Part shown: positions 18,267 through 27,300 of the stretch, in pieces
How positions within the stretch are numbered: position 1 is the stretch's first letter
Layout: each line of letters begins with the position of its first letter
Source: Deltaproteobacteria bacterium
GTDB taxonomy: Bacteria; Desulfobacterota; BSN033; WVXP01
Length of the DNA stretch: 64,000 nucleotides
NCBI GenBank assembly: GCA_019308905.1
Contig: JAFDHF010000001.1
Coordinates: 62,001-126,000 of the forward strand
Direction of reading: 5' to 3'
Position numbers and translations under genes: made by a program
The notes under the pieces: model-generated
What the model saw: only the letters and a program-made list of their open reading frames with translations
Told to the model about the DNA's origin: nothing
Databases searched by the model: none

Positions 18267-18400
18267 TCATCGGGGCCTAGAAATAAAGAGGGCATCAAAG
18301 GGACATTGGACTATACATGCGCCGCATTGAACGCACCTATCCGCTCCCGGTGTCGTCGCAATGTGACGCCTCCGGTCAAGGAGATAGCAATTCCTGGGGG
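18267..18400 (-). pseudogene. Out-of-frame ferredoxin C-terminus of the HgcAB-like fusion
   Basis: In the +1 frame relative to the end of the HgcAB-like gene, the minus strand reads on as NCYLLDRRRHIATT, then CVQCGACIVQCPFDALFI and a stop at 18267-18269. This is a complete CxxCxxCxxxCP cluster motif and the expected second half of the ferredoxin domain. The frame changes at a run of five cytosines on the coding strand (18396-18400). With four, the reading would join without interruption. Either a real frameshift mutation or a homopolymer sequencing error. Confidence 0.85.
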
Positions 18401-19341
18401 CAGACCTCCTCGCAGAGCCCGGCACCCCTGCATCTTTCCGGGTCAAGGATCACCCTCGCCCTGCCCTCTTCGTGCAACCCGCTCTTGTAGACCGGAGTAC
18501 TCCCTTTTAGGTCGAGACTCAACACGACAAGGACGGTGAACGATGCAACAGCCCAGCGGAGGACCAAGCCCCAGGCGGCATCGCCGGACACGACCGCATA
18601 GACGAGAAGGGCTGCCACAAAAAGGCCCCACAGGACCAGTTGCAGCCCCCAGATTCCAAAATCAAAGAAGATCACGCCCAGCCTTTTACCCCCGGAATCC
18701 AGCAGCCGGCCATACAAGGGAAAAGACAGGAAGATTACCAGCGACAAGCCCCAGATTAAAGAGACAAGACAGGGAACCGCTTCTCTCCAAAAGGGGAGCA
18801 CGATCAGGGAGGAGACCGCGGAGATGGGAAATGCCCAGGCAACAGCCATCTCCAGCCGCTGCTTCCAGGGAAAATCAGTCTCTCGCATTTCCCGGGTTTT
18901 GGAGAAACCCCTCTCAACAAAGGCCGGGATATCTGCGGCATAGACCGGGCCCCAGGTAACCCTCCATCCGGTCCTCTTCTCCACGACCCTCGCCTCCACA
19001 CCGGCCGCGGCAAGTTGCGGCAGTATGACCCTTCTGTGATCCACCAGTGCCTCGATTCCGCTGGTCTTGAGAACCGAAATCACCCCGTGGTTGGTGAGGT
19101 GCCCCCCCGCGGCAGAACACCATACGTTGATCCCCTTGCTATCTGCAACAAGGAGATAGGCGTTTATCCCTTTCAGAGCTCTTCTGACTCTGACAAAGGT
19201 GAGATGGTAATTCCCTGTGACAAAGACCGGGGAATCCCTGCCCGGGTCTCCTATCCTGACAAGGCCTGTCTTGCAGGGAAAGGGCGATACCCTCAACAGA
19301 GTTTCTGCCACGTTCACAGCCGCATAGCCGAGGCCGTTCAA
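18376..19341 (-). CDS. HgcAB-like corrinoid/ferredoxin fusion protein, 3' end frameshifted
   Basis: A 321-residue reading frame clearly related to HgcA, the corrinoid protein of mercury methylation. SPVFVTGNYHLTF, AYLLVADSKGINVWC, HRRVILPQLAAAGVEA and VTWGPVYAADIPAF follow the HgcA globular domain. The cap-helix region reads NVWCSAAGG rather than the N(V/I)WCA(A/G)GK of authentic HgcA; the Cys that binds cobalt is kept. About five hydrophobic helices follow (residues about 160-285), then a ferredoxin start, RCRGAGLCEEVCP, in which the usual second Cys is Ala. The frame ends prematurely there; the second cluster lies in the next frame (18267-18400). Start is TTG with GAGG inside the end of the methyltransferase gene 5 bases upstream. 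Probably a paralogue with a different methyl-transfer role, not a mercury methylase (inference). Confidence 0.85.
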   Translation of the reverse strand: MNGLGYAAVNVAETLLRVSPFPCKTGLVRIGDPGRDSPVFVTGNYHLTFVRVRRALKGINAYLLVADSKGINVWCSAAGGHLTNHGVISVLKTSGIEALVDHRRVILPQLAAAGVEARVVEKRTGWRVTWGPVYAADIPAFVERGFSKTREMRETDFPWKQRLEMAVAWAFPISAVSSLIVLPFWREAVPCLVSLIWGLSLVIFLSFPLYGRLLDSGGKRLGVIFFDFGIWGLQLVLWGLFVAALLVYAVVSGDAAWGLVLRWAVASFTVLVVLSLDLKGSTPVYKSGLHEEGRARVILDPERCRGAGLCEEVCPQELLSP

Positions 19342-19346
19342 TGTCT

Positions 19347-20006
19347 TTACCTCACAGGTTTCCTTGCGACCACTTCCATGAAACTCTCCAATCCATTGGA
19401 TCTCACCGAGACTATCTCCAAACCTGCAAATCCTACTTTCTCAGGGAGGTTGTTGAGAGGCCTTGGCATCCCATGGGCCGAAAGATAGGCCGGAACCACA
19501 AAGGGAAGCCTTATCAGCCAGTTGAGGATCCTCTTTGAGCAGATCGTGGCTCTTGTCTCGTCCGCGACGAGCAGAAGTCCCCCTGGCTTCAGGATTCTTT
19601 CAACTTCTTTCAGCGTAAAGGCGATCTCTTCCCCGGTGAATTCGGAAAGACAGAGGCCGCTCATGACAATATCATAGAAACCGGTTCCTTCCCTTCCAAG
19701 CTCGGCCACACCCATCTGGCAGAGCTCCACATTCTCCGAAAGCTCGGATTCCTCTACCCGCCTCGCTGCAATTTCCAACATCCCGGGGCTTGTATCGATC
19801 CCCTTCACCTTTGCTCCTTTGCAGGCGGCTCTGATCGTCAGGGCTCCTGTCCCACAGCCGAGATCAAGCACCCTCTGCCCCTCCCCTATCCAGGATGACA
19901 GACGATCGTAGGTCCTCTCCAGCCTCCCCAGGGTAAGAGCACGCACACCCCTGTCGTACCAGCCGGGAGTGGATTCGAGGATCTTCATCCACAGATAAGT
20001 GCTCAT
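19347..20006 (-). CDS. Class I SAM methyltransferase paired with the corrinoid protein (CpaM-like)
   Basis: A 219-residue Rossmann methyltransferase: VLDLGCGTGALTI for SAM, GIDTSPGMLEIA with acidic loop, DIVMSGLCLSEF, and LKPGGLLLVADE. The ATG at 20006 has GGGAG six bases upstream; earlier starts back to 20081 lack one. Its stop is five bases before the HgcAB-like fusion, so the two are almost certainly co-translated. I recall that methyltransferases called CpaM accompany HgcAB-like fusion proteins; this pair fits that association. It could methylate the corrinoid cofactor or accept its methyl group. Confidence 0.82.
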   Translation of the reverse strand: MSTYLWMKILESTPGWYDRGVRALTLGRLERTYDRLSSWIGEGQRVLDLGCGTGALTIRAACKGAKVKGIDTSPGMLEIAARRVEESELSENVELCQMGVAELGREGTGFYDIVMSGLCLSEFTGEEIAFTLKEVERILKPGGLLLVADETRATICSKRILNWLIRLPFVVPAYLSAHGMPRPLNNLPEKVGFAGLEIVSVRSNGLESFMEVVARKPVR

Positions 20007-20158
20007 CACAGACTCCCGGAAATCCACAACGCCGGATTGCCTCACAGGCCCCTGCTCCCTCCGGGAGACCCCCTCAGGCATGGCGTCTCAAACAAACCGG
20101 TGCAAAAGGCTTCCCACTGGAACGACCCCTCCGGTTCCCTCTCCTTTTACTGGAAACG

Positions 20159-20187
20159 AGTATAGGACGACCCCCTTCCCCTGTCAA
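20159..20187 (-). promoter_or_regulatory. Strong sigma-70 promoter for the methyltransferase/HgcAB-like operon
   Basis: On the minus strand a perfect TTGACA (20187-20182) is followed after exactly 17 bases by TATACT (20164-20159). Transcription would begin about 145 bases before the ATG at 20006. Confidence 0.65.
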
Positions 20188-20289
20188 ACCTTATGCCCCG
20201 GAAAGCCCTTCAGCCTGAGACTCTCGCCCCCCATCACCGATTGGTTCACTTTCCCTCATCCTGCTTGACATCCGGGTGGGCTTCCAGAT

Positions 20290-21246
20290 ATGTATTTCAC
20301 CAGGAGAAAAGAAGTGCTTGTCAAGCTACGGATGCCGGGCGAGAGCTATCAGGGATCCGTGCCGCCCCTCACGGACGCCGAAACAAGACTCCGCGATGCC
20401 CTCCGGCGCCATGTAGAGACCCTGGCAGGTGATATCGGCGAGCGCAACGCCATGCTCTACGCGAACCTCGCTGCCGCGGCCGATTTTCTCGAAACCTCGG
20501 TTTCGGAGATGGGCTACCGTGTCCGGTTGGAGGGTTACGATGTAGGAAAAATGAGGTGCAAGAACATCGAGGTGGAAATTCAGGGAAGGGACCGGCCCGA
20601 GGAGATTGTTGTTGTTGGAGCCCACTATGACTCCGTAAGTGGCTCGCCCGGTGCAAACGATAATGCGACCGGCGCCGCCGCTGTGCTTGAGTTATGCCGC
20701 CTTTTCAGGGGCAAGACGATTTCACGGACCCTCCGCCTGGTCGAGTTCGTGAACGAGGAGCCCCCCTTTTTCAGGTCTCATGAGATGGGAAGCCTGGTCT
20801 ACGCGAGACACTGCCGCAAGCGTGGTGAAAAGATCGTCGCCATGCTGAGCCTCGAGACCATAGGCTACTATTCCGACGAAAAGGGAAGCCAGAACTATCC
20901 CGCACCCCTCGGGTTGGTCTATCCGTCTACGGGGAACTTCGTCGCCTTTGTTGGAAACACTTCGTCAAGAAGACTCGTCTGCCAGGTGGTGGCCTCCTTT
21001 CGATCCCATGCGCAGTATCCTTCAGAGGGTGGGGCGCTGCCAGGCTTCATTCCGGGGATAGGCTCATCGGACCACTGGGCCTTCTGGCAGCAAGGATACC
21101 AGGCGGTAATGGTGACAGACACTGCTCCTTTCCGCTACCCCTATTACCACAGCCCCTATGACACTCCTGACAGGGTGAGATACGACCAGATGGCCAGGGT
21201 GGTAGCCGGTTTGGAGGGAGTCGTCCTTGATCTGGTAAAGAGATAG
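20290..21246 (+). CDS. M28-family zinc aminopeptidase-like protein
   Basis: A 318-residue protein with all M28 metal ligands visible: VVVGAHYDSV (His), GANDNATGAAAVLEL (bridging Asp), FVNEEPPFF (Glu-Glu), LSLETIGYY, and a late YYHSPYDTPDRV (His). GIGSSDHWAFW is also typical. Unlike most M28 peptidases it has no signal peptide, so it is probably cytosolic. Substrate unknown: peptides or N-acyl amino acids. GGGTGGG precedes the ATG. It is divergent from the methyltransferase operon and upstream of the DUF362 gene. Confidence 0.88.
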   Translation: MYFTRRKEVLVKLRMPGESYQGSVPPLTDAETRLRDALRRHVETLAGDIGERNAMLYANLAAAADFLETSVSEMGYRVRLEGYDVGKMRCKNIEVEIQGRDRPEEIVVVGAHYDSVSGSPGANDNATGAAAVLELCRLFRGKTISRTLRLVEFVNEEPPFFRSHEMGSLVYARHCRKRGEKIVAMLSLETIGYYSDEKGSQNYPAPLGLVYPSTGNFVAFVGNTSSRRLVCQVVASFRSHAQYPSEGGALPGFIPGIGSSDHWAFWQQGYQAVMVTDTAPFRYPYYHSPYDTPDRVRYDQMARVVAGLEGVVLDLVKR

Positions 21247-21303
21247 AACCGGAATCGACAAGGGGCTCAAGGTGAGAACCCATATGGAGATTGGGAGGAC
21301 ACG

Positions 21304-22449
21304 GTGAAGGCCGGAGTTTCCATTCTGCGTACCGCGAGTTCACCAGATCTGGAAGCGGTCTGTGAGGATTTGCACCGGGGCTTGGAACCGCTCGGGGGGC
21401 TTGAGCCTTTCGCACCCAAGGGCTCGATGGTGCTTTTGAAACCGAACATAGGGGTGGCGGCAACACCCGAGGAGGGGAGGAACACAGATCCCAGAGTCAT
21501 CGAGGCAATGATAATCCTGCTCCGAGAAGTCGGTGTAGGGGAGATTATCATCGGAGAGTCCTCGGTTGTGGGCACAGACACGCTCGAAGCATTTCGCGCA
21601 GCAGGGGTAGACAGGATTGCACGGCAGTATGGCATACCGCTGGTCGACCTGAAAAGACACGGGATCGTGACCAGGGAGGTCCCGGATCCGCTGATCCTGC
21701 CCTCAATACGGCTCAGTTCCATAATCGACGAGGTCGATCTGATCCTTGACCTTCCCAAGCTCAAGACGATTTTTGCCGTACCCATAAGCATCGGAATGAA
21801 GAATCTGAAAGGCCTTCTGCCGGACGCTGAAAAGAAGCGTTTCCATCATACGGACTTGAGCAAGGCCATCGTCGACCTGAACAAGGTGGTCAGGCCCCGG
21901 CTTACTGTCGTGGACGGCATCATCTCAAGCGAACTCTACGAGCCGAGAGAGACGAATATCCTGATCGCAGGCGGTGATGTGTTAGCCGTGGATGCGGTCG
22001 CTTCGAGCGTCATCGGTCTGGATCCCCATGAAATAGAGTACTTGCGCCTGGCAGGCAGGGCCGATCTCGGAGCCCTGGATCTCGAAAGAATCGATATCCT
22101 GGGGGAGTCCTTGTCCGAAAGCCGCCTGAACCTGAAGCTCGCCCCGGATCGAACCGAAGGGTTTGCCGGTCTCTATCCAGAGGTGGAAATCGTCGACGGC
22201 CAACCCTGTTCAGGGTGCGTGGCGAGCCTCTATCTAAGCCTCAAGAGGGCCAAAGAAAGGGGGCTCCTGGAGAGACTCCCGGATCTAAAGTTGGCTCTGG
22301 GCTCAAAGATAGGCGGCCTTCCACCCGGGGAAAGAGTTCTCTGCCTGGGAAACTGCACCAAGAAACTCAAGGGCAAGTATTTCCTCCCCGGGTGCCCTTT
22401 CATGGCCATGGAGTTCTGTGACCTCCTGGAAAGGGGGCTCAGGAAATAG
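21304..22449 (+). CDS. DUF362 domain-containing protein (second copy)
   Basis: A 381-residue DUF362 protein: VLLKPNIGV near 43, IIIGESSVVG, VDLILDLPKLKTI, GMKNLKGLLPDAEKKRFHH, TVVDGII. Cysteines at the C-terminus (GQPCSGCVASLYLS, LCLGNCTKKL, LPGCPF) could bind a metal or cluster. It shares the layout of the DUF362 protein at 2616-3755 but is clearly diverged. GTG start with GGGAGG five bases upstream. It sits 57 bases after the M28 gene. Confidence 0.83.
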   Translation: MKAGVSILRTASSPDLEAVCEDLHRGLEPLGGLEPFAPKGSMVLLKPNIGVAATPEEGRNTDPRVIEAMIILLREVGVGEIIIGESSVVGTDTLEAFRAAGVDRIARQYGIPLVDLKRHGIVTREVPDPLILPSIRLSSIIDEVDLILDLPKLKTIFAVPISIGMKNLKGLLPDAEKKRFHHTDLSKAIVDLNKVVRPRLTVVDGIISSELYEPRETNILIAGGDVLAVDAVASSVIGLDPHEIEYLRLAGRADLGALDLERIDILGESLSESRLNLKLAPDRTEGFAGLYPEVEIVDGQPCSGCVASLYLSLKRAKERGLLERLPDLKLALGSKIGGLPPGERVLCLGNCTKKLKGKYFLPGCPFMAMEFCDLLERGLRK

Positions 22450-22642
22450 TCAAGATCGAAGGAGGGGCAGCCCGGTATTTTCCCCGGCTCTGAAGAACTC
22501 CCTTTGGCCCGGGCGGCATTGGGGAACACGACACTTCAGGAGGCAATGCACCAGGCAATCCGCTCGACCTGCCCTGCTCACGCTCCATATCCCCGTGACA
22601 GGGAGAGGCTCGGTACGGGTGGGATCGAAAAGGAGGCGCTTC

Positions 22643-23044
22643 ATGGAGAGAAAGGAACTAATGGAATTGTTCAACCGGTGGCCGAGGATCGGGACGCTCA
22701 GCACGGCCGACAAGACCGGCGATGTAAACGTTGCAGTGTCCGGTTCACCCAGGATGACCGATGAGAACACAGTGGTCATGGGGATCGGCCAGAACCGGAC
22801 TTTCAGAAACCTCCAGAGAAATCCCAAGGCCGTTTTCATCGTCATGGAACCGGGTCAGACCGTTATGGACTGGAAGGGAGCAAGGGTCTACCTCGAGGCT
22901 GTGGATATGGAAACGAGCGGCCCTTTCTACAGGAAGATAAAACACGATATTGCAACGGCCGCAGGCCAGCAGGCCGCCGAGATGATCCATGCGGCGATTC
23001 GTTTCAGGATAACCGGGGTGAGGCCCATTGTGGACAGAGGCTGA
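22643..23044 (+). CDS. Pyridoxamine 5'-phosphate oxidase-like flavin-binding protein
   Basis: A 133-residue split-barrel protein. The N-terminal ELFNRWPRIGTLSTADKTGDVNVAV, the GIGQNRTFRNLQRNPKAVF segment and the C-terminal RFRITGVRPI are typical of small PPOX-type FMN or F420-binding proteins. Catalysis is uncertain; these are often stress-related reductases. A textbook AGGAGG lies six bases before the ATG. It converges on the HAD hydrolase gene. Confidence 0.82.
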   Translation: MERKELMELFNRWPRIGTLSTADKTGDVNVAVSGSPRMTDENTVVMGIGQNRTFRNLQRNPKAVFIVMEPGQTVMDWKGARVYLEAVDMETSGPFYRKIKHDIATAAGQQAAEMIHAAIRFRITGVRPIVDRG

Positions 23045-23160
23045 GGCGGGGGCCGCAGCTGCCGGAGGATTCTCCATCTCCTCGCCCTCTCCCGGCAGTC
23101 GATGATAGCAGGAAGAAGGGAGCTGGCCACCTTCCCAGGAGCCGTGCGAGAGGGGATTGC

Positions 23161-23922
23161 TCATATGGTGTCGAACAGTTCCTCGAGTTCTCTGTAATCC
23201 TCCACAACCCAGGTGGGTTTGTCTGTGGCCCGTCTCAGATCCTCCCTGGAGGAGACGCCGGTAAGAATGAGAATCGTACGAATTCCGGCGTTCTTGCCGG
23301 CCTTGATGTCACTCTTCAGGTTGTCCCCGATAATGACCACTTCTTGCCTGGACAGACCTAGACGTTCCAGGGCCATATCGATGATGATGGTCTCGGGTTT
23401 CCCCACGTACACGGGATGAGCATCCGAGGCAGCGGCAATGGCCGCCACGATTGCACCGGTCCCTGGCGAAGGGCCGCTGTCGGTGTAAAGAACCCTATCC
23501 GCATTGGTAGCCACAAACCTGGCTCCGTTCCGAATCAGCCGGCTTGCCTTCTCCATCTTTTCATAGGTAATATGGCGATCAAGACTCACCACGACGTAAT
23601 CGGGCGCCTCCTCCGTAATCTCCAATTCACCGCGGACGATGGCTTCGTGCAGGCCCTCTTCGCCGATGTAGAAGACGCGGCCCTCCTTCAGGTATTCAAC
23701 CGTTGCCTGGGCGGATGTCACAATATCTCCAGGCTCGCAAGGTATCCCGCAGTCCTGGAGATGTGAGGCTATCTGGCGTGGTGTCCTATTGGACCTGTTC
23801 GTGACGAAGAGGTATCTCCGCCCTTCTCTTTTGAGGCGAAATATGAACTCCGGAGCACCTGGAATCACCTCGCTCCCACAGTAGACCGTCCCGTCAAGAT
23901 CGAGAAAAACACCCTTAATCAT
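23161..23922 (-). CDS. HAD-IIA family sugar/nucleotide phosphatase (NagD-like)
   Basis: A 253-residue hydrolase. Motif I is FLDLDGTVYCG at the N-terminus (nucleophile and acid Asp), motif II FVTNRSNRTPRQIA, and motif III/IV GKPETIIIDMALERLG followed by IIGDNLKSDIKAGKNAGI. The C2 cap places it in subclass IIA, with NagD, AraL and 4-nitrophenylphosphatase-like members. ATG 23922 has AAGGGA upstream; GTG 23946 is less likely. Confidence 0.9.
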   Translation of the reverse strand: MIKGVFLDLDGTVYCGSEVIPGAPEFIFRLKREGRRYLFVTNRSNRTPRQIASHLQDCGIPCEPGDIVTSAQATVEYLKEGRVFYIGEEGLHEAIVRGELEITEEAPDYVVVSLDRHITYEKMEKASRLIRNGARFVATNADRVLYTDSGPSPGTGAIVAAIAAASDAHPVYVGKPETIIIDMALERLGLSRQEVVIIGDNLKSDIKAGKNAGIRTILILTGVSSREDLRRATDKPTWVVEDYRELEELFDTI

Positions 23923-24339
23923 CTGCCGTTTCCCTTTTTGATTCACGAATGCTTTAGAAGGCCCGTAAAGCCCGAGAAGAACGCCGGACTAATGAGTATG
24001 CTAGACCGGCTCGCCATGTCAAGTCTTCTCCAGAGATGTTGAAAGAGACCCCGTCAAATCATCGGAATCCTCCTGAGCCCCTCACGCACCCATCCGGCTT
24101 CAAACTCGAATCGAGCTCTCCCAGCTACCCTCGCCAAGACAAAAGGCTCGATCCTAACGGGTCAGAAAGAGAGGCAGTCGTGAGGTTGGCAACCCGCAAG
24201 AGTCCTCGATCGTAATGGGAGGCAACCCGGGCAGGCTTCTTTCTTGACAGTGTCAGGTTCTTGGTGGTACCTTGACTCCCCTGTAAGGAAAGAATCTTTT
24301 CCGCTTTTTTCGGTCCCATGGACCCTTTTGGAGGGAGAG
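23923..24339 (+). other. Divergent intergenic region upstream of the VWA/OmpA gene
   Basis: No protein-like frame is seen. A direct repeat GGCAACCCG occurs twice (near 24187 and 24223), and a TTGACA at 24244-24249 could be a -35 for the downstream gene, but its -10 (GTACCT after 17 bases) is poor. Confidence 0.4.
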
Positions 24340-27207
24340 ATGAAAAAGGGCATACTCCTGCCGTTGATCTTTGTCTTTGGCGTCGCACATCCCCTGCACT
24401 GCCGTGCTGCTGACGACATCCAGGTCCTTACCCCGGGCCGAAGCGCCCGGGTGGGATACCAGACAGTGGATGAGAACAGGCTCCTGGTTTCTGTCTTGGA
24501 CCCTGACGGCCGCCCTATCCGTGGTTTGAAAGCCGAGGATTTCCTTGTTCAAAAGGGGGACAGGAAGGCCAGGATACTCTCCGCGGAACCTCTTGAGACC
24601 ACCCAAGAGGTTCCCTTGAACATCGTTCTCGTCGTGGACAACTCCTTCTCCATGAAGAAGCGCCGAGCCGTAGGGCCCCTTCTTTCCGCCCTTGATTCTT
24701 TTCTGCAGACCGTGCGCCCCATAGACAATATCCATGTCGTCGTGTTCGATGAACGACAAAAGATGCTGGTGGGAGGGAGGACCCTACACACCAGGGCCTT
24801 TCATTCGAATGACGTTGGGCAATTCAGGGATTTTTTCAAGGATGCATTCGGCCGTGCAATAACCAGCGGCACATACCTCTACGAAGCCATGGTGGCGGGC
24901 CTCGACATCGTCCGCCGGATGCCCGGAAAAGACCAGAAGTTTCTGGTCGTATTCTCGGACGGCGAGGATATCAACAGCAGGCTAACCGAGAGAACGGTCG
25001 AGGAGGAAGCATCGGGAATTCCAAACTTCGAGGCCTACTGTGTGGACTACATGCCGAGGAGGAAGATGAATCCTTTCCTCAAATCCTTTGCCGGCAATCA
25101 CGGCGGCCGCATCTGGAAGGCCAAGTCGGCAAAGGAACTCCTCCCTATCTTCCAGTCCTTTACCACCACGCTGCTTTATCGCTACGTTGTGACCTATCGG
25201 ATTCCACAGCCGCCCCACGGAACTTTGACCATGGCGCCGGCTGAACTCGATTTCAACAGGGTTACTATGATAGGGGGAGCACCCATAGCGGACATGGTAT
25301 TTTTCGAAACCGGCAAAGCCGAGATCCCTGACAAATACGTCCTTCTCGCTGACAGAGCCGAGGCGGAATCCTTTAGGGAAGAAGACCTGACAGACGCCAT
25401 GGAGAGGTACTACAACGTCCTCAATCTCGTGGGCAGACGGCTGACCGAGAATCCTGCGGCCCGGATCCGTATCGTGGGGTGTAATTCCGATTCCGGCCCG
25501 GAAGAGAAAAACCTCGATCTGTCAAGACGCAGGGCTCAAGCCGTAAGGGACTACCTGTCCGGTGTCTGGGGCATAGCCGCCTCCCGCATGGAAGTGGAGG
25601 CCCGGAACCTGCCGTCCCACCCGACACCCATGATTGTTCTGGGCGGCCGAGCCGAGAATCAGCGGGTGGAAATACTCTTCGAATCGGAGGAGTTGCGCCG
25701 AGCCGCGGCTGAACGGTTCATCGTCGAGATAAATCATATAAACCAGATAAGGATCGTGCCCCATATAACGGCAGAGTACGGCCTTTCTCACTGGAGGCTT
25801 ACCATCTCGGGTGACAGCCGGACTATTAAGATCCTGGAGGGTACCGGCGACCTCGAACCCTTTTACGCCTTTCCTCTAGACGAGTTCGGCCTGGACGAGC
25901 TGGCAGGATTCAGGAACATAAGAGCCTGTATCAGGGTCACCGACATTTATGGTGATACCTTTGACACCTGTACGGGCCTTTCTGTGGTTCGGGTCTCCAA
26001 GAGGGAAGCAATAAGGGAACTGGTCGGTCCTCCTCACGGTGAACTCAAAATAGAACCGGAGACCCTCACCGTTGAAGAGCTGACTACAGTGGATAGCTCT
26101 CCCCTGCTGAACTACGTGTTTTTTGAGACGGGCCAGAGCGAGATTCCCGAAAGGTACGTGGTCTTTTCGAACCAGAGTGAGACAGAGTCCTTTGATGAGA
26201 GGCGTCTGAGAGGCCAGATGGAAAAGTACTATCACCTTCTCAACATAATCGGGCAGCGCCTGGTGGCCAATCCGGAAACCCGCATAAGAATCGTCGGCTG
26301 CAACTCTAACCGCGGAGTGGAGCGAGGGAGGACCGACCTCTCACGGAGCCGAGCAGAAGCGGTGCGGGCATACCTGAGGTATATATGGGGGATAGATTCA
26401 TGGCGAATGGCGATAGAGGCTCGCAACTCACCCGTCGTCGCAAGCCCGGGCAATTTGGAGGAAGGCAGGGCAGAGAACCAGCGTGTGGAGATCTATTCGA
26501 ATTCTCCGGAGATTCTGGATACCGTGAAGAGCAGCTATGTAGAGGAGATCGCCGATACCGAATCGATCCGGGTCTTCCCCAGGATCCAGGCCGGCTACGG
26601 TATTGAGCACTGGAGTATCAAGCTGGAGGGGGATGGCTTCCAGATGGACTCGGTTGAGGGAGACGGCGATCTTCTCCCGGTCTATACCTTTGATCTGGAA
26701 AAGACAGGCCTCCACAGGATTCGCTCTTTCCAGAAGATCAGGGCGACTCTTGGGGTAACGGACAAAGCCGGCAACACATTCAATACCGACGCCACCTCGT
26801 CTGTCCGCTTCGTCAGGAGGGAAGAGCGGGTTGCCCGGAAATTGGGCTACAGAGTCATGGAGAGGTATGCCCTCATCCTCTTCGATTTTGACCGGGCGGA
26901 TATTGAGGACCGAAACAAGACGGTCCTTGACCGGATCATCAAGAGGATCGAAGCCCTCCCCGAGGCCACGGTGACGATTGTGGGCCATACGGACACAATC
27001 GGGAATGAGAGTTACAATATGGCGCTTTCAGAGCGCCGGGCAAAGGCCGTCTATGACGGGATACTGGCAGGGATCATGCCGGCGGCCGAGAGGATCACAT
27101 ACAGGGGAGCAGGGCCCCACGATCCCCTGTACGACAACGGCCTCCCTGAAGGCCGTGCCCTCAACCGCACCGTGACCATAACCATCGAGTATGAAAAGAG
27201 GCAGTAA
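24340..27207 (+). CDS. Large exported protein: VWA domain plus three OmpA-like domains
   Basis: A 955-residue protein with a signal peptide (MKKGILLPLIFVFGV to HCRAAD). Residues about 80-280 are a von Willebrand A domain with the metal site DNSFS (DxSxS). Two long repeat units of roughly 300 residues follow, each with VFFETGK/Q-x-EIP, NLVGRRL or NIIGQRL, IRIVGCNS and RAENQRVEI, the pattern of OmpA-like peptidoglycan-binding domains; a third, canonical one closes the protein (ILFDFDRADIE, VTIVGHTDTIG, RAKAVYDGIL). It probably sits in the periplasm, holding peptidoglycan at several points. GGAGGGAG precedes the ATG at 24340. The first two OmpA-like units are internal duplicates. Confidence 0.87.
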   Translation: MKKGILLPLIFVFGVAHPLHCRAADDIQVLTPGRSARVGYQTVDENRLLVSVLDPDGRPIRGLKAEDFLVQKGDRKARILSAEPLETTQEVPLNIVLVVDNSFSMKKRRAVGPLLSALDSFLQTVRPIDNIHVVVFDERQKMLVGGRTLHTRAFHSNDVGQFRDFFKDAFGRAITSGTYLYEAMVAGLDIVRRMPGKDQKFLVVFSDGEDINSRLTERTVEEEASGIPNFEAYCVDYMPRRKMNPFLKSFAGNHGGRIWKAKSAKELLPIFQSFTTTLLYRYVVTYRIPQPPHGTLTMAPAELDFNRVTMIGGAPIADMVFFETGKAEIPDKYVLLADRAEAESFREEDLTDAMERYYNVLNLVGRRLTENPAARIRIVGCNSDSGPEEKNLDLSRRRAQAVRDYLSGVWGIAASRMEVEARNLPSHPTPMIVLGGRAENQRVEILFESEELRRAAAERFIVEINHINQIRIVPHITAEYGLSHWRLTISGDSRTIKILEGTGDLEPFYAFPLDEFGLDELAGFRNIRACIRVTDIYGDTFDTCTGLSVVRVSKREAIRELVGPPHGELKIEPETLTVEELTTVDSSPLLNYVFFETGQSEIPERYVVFSNQSETESFDERRLRGQMEKYYHLLNIIGQRLVANPETRIRIVGCNSNRGVERGRTDLSRSRAEAVRAYLRYIWGIDSWRMAIEARNSPVVASPGNLEEGRAENQRVEIYSNSPEILDTVKSSYVEEIADTESIRVFPRIQAGYGIEHWSIKLEGDGFQMDSVEGDGDLLPVYTFDLEKTGLHRIRSFQKIRATLGVTDKAGNTFNTDATSSVRFVRREERVARKLGYRVMERYALILFDFDRADIEDRNKTVLDRIIKRIEALPEATVTIVGHTDTIGNESYNMALSERRAKAVYDGILAGIMPAAERITYRGAGPHDPLYDNGLPEGRALNRTVTITIEYEKRQ

Positions 27208-27300
27208 GACGGCTCTCCTGAAAACACGGTGATGTGGTGGTGATTCCTGTCAGGTCCCACGGGAAAGCCAAGGATGGCATTTCCCCATGAAGGAGGCAAG

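Noticed and set aside
18376-19341. Authentic mercury methylation gene hgcA
   Set aside because: Cap-helix motif deviates, a ferredoxin is fused in place of a separate hgcB, and a methyltransferase accompanies it.
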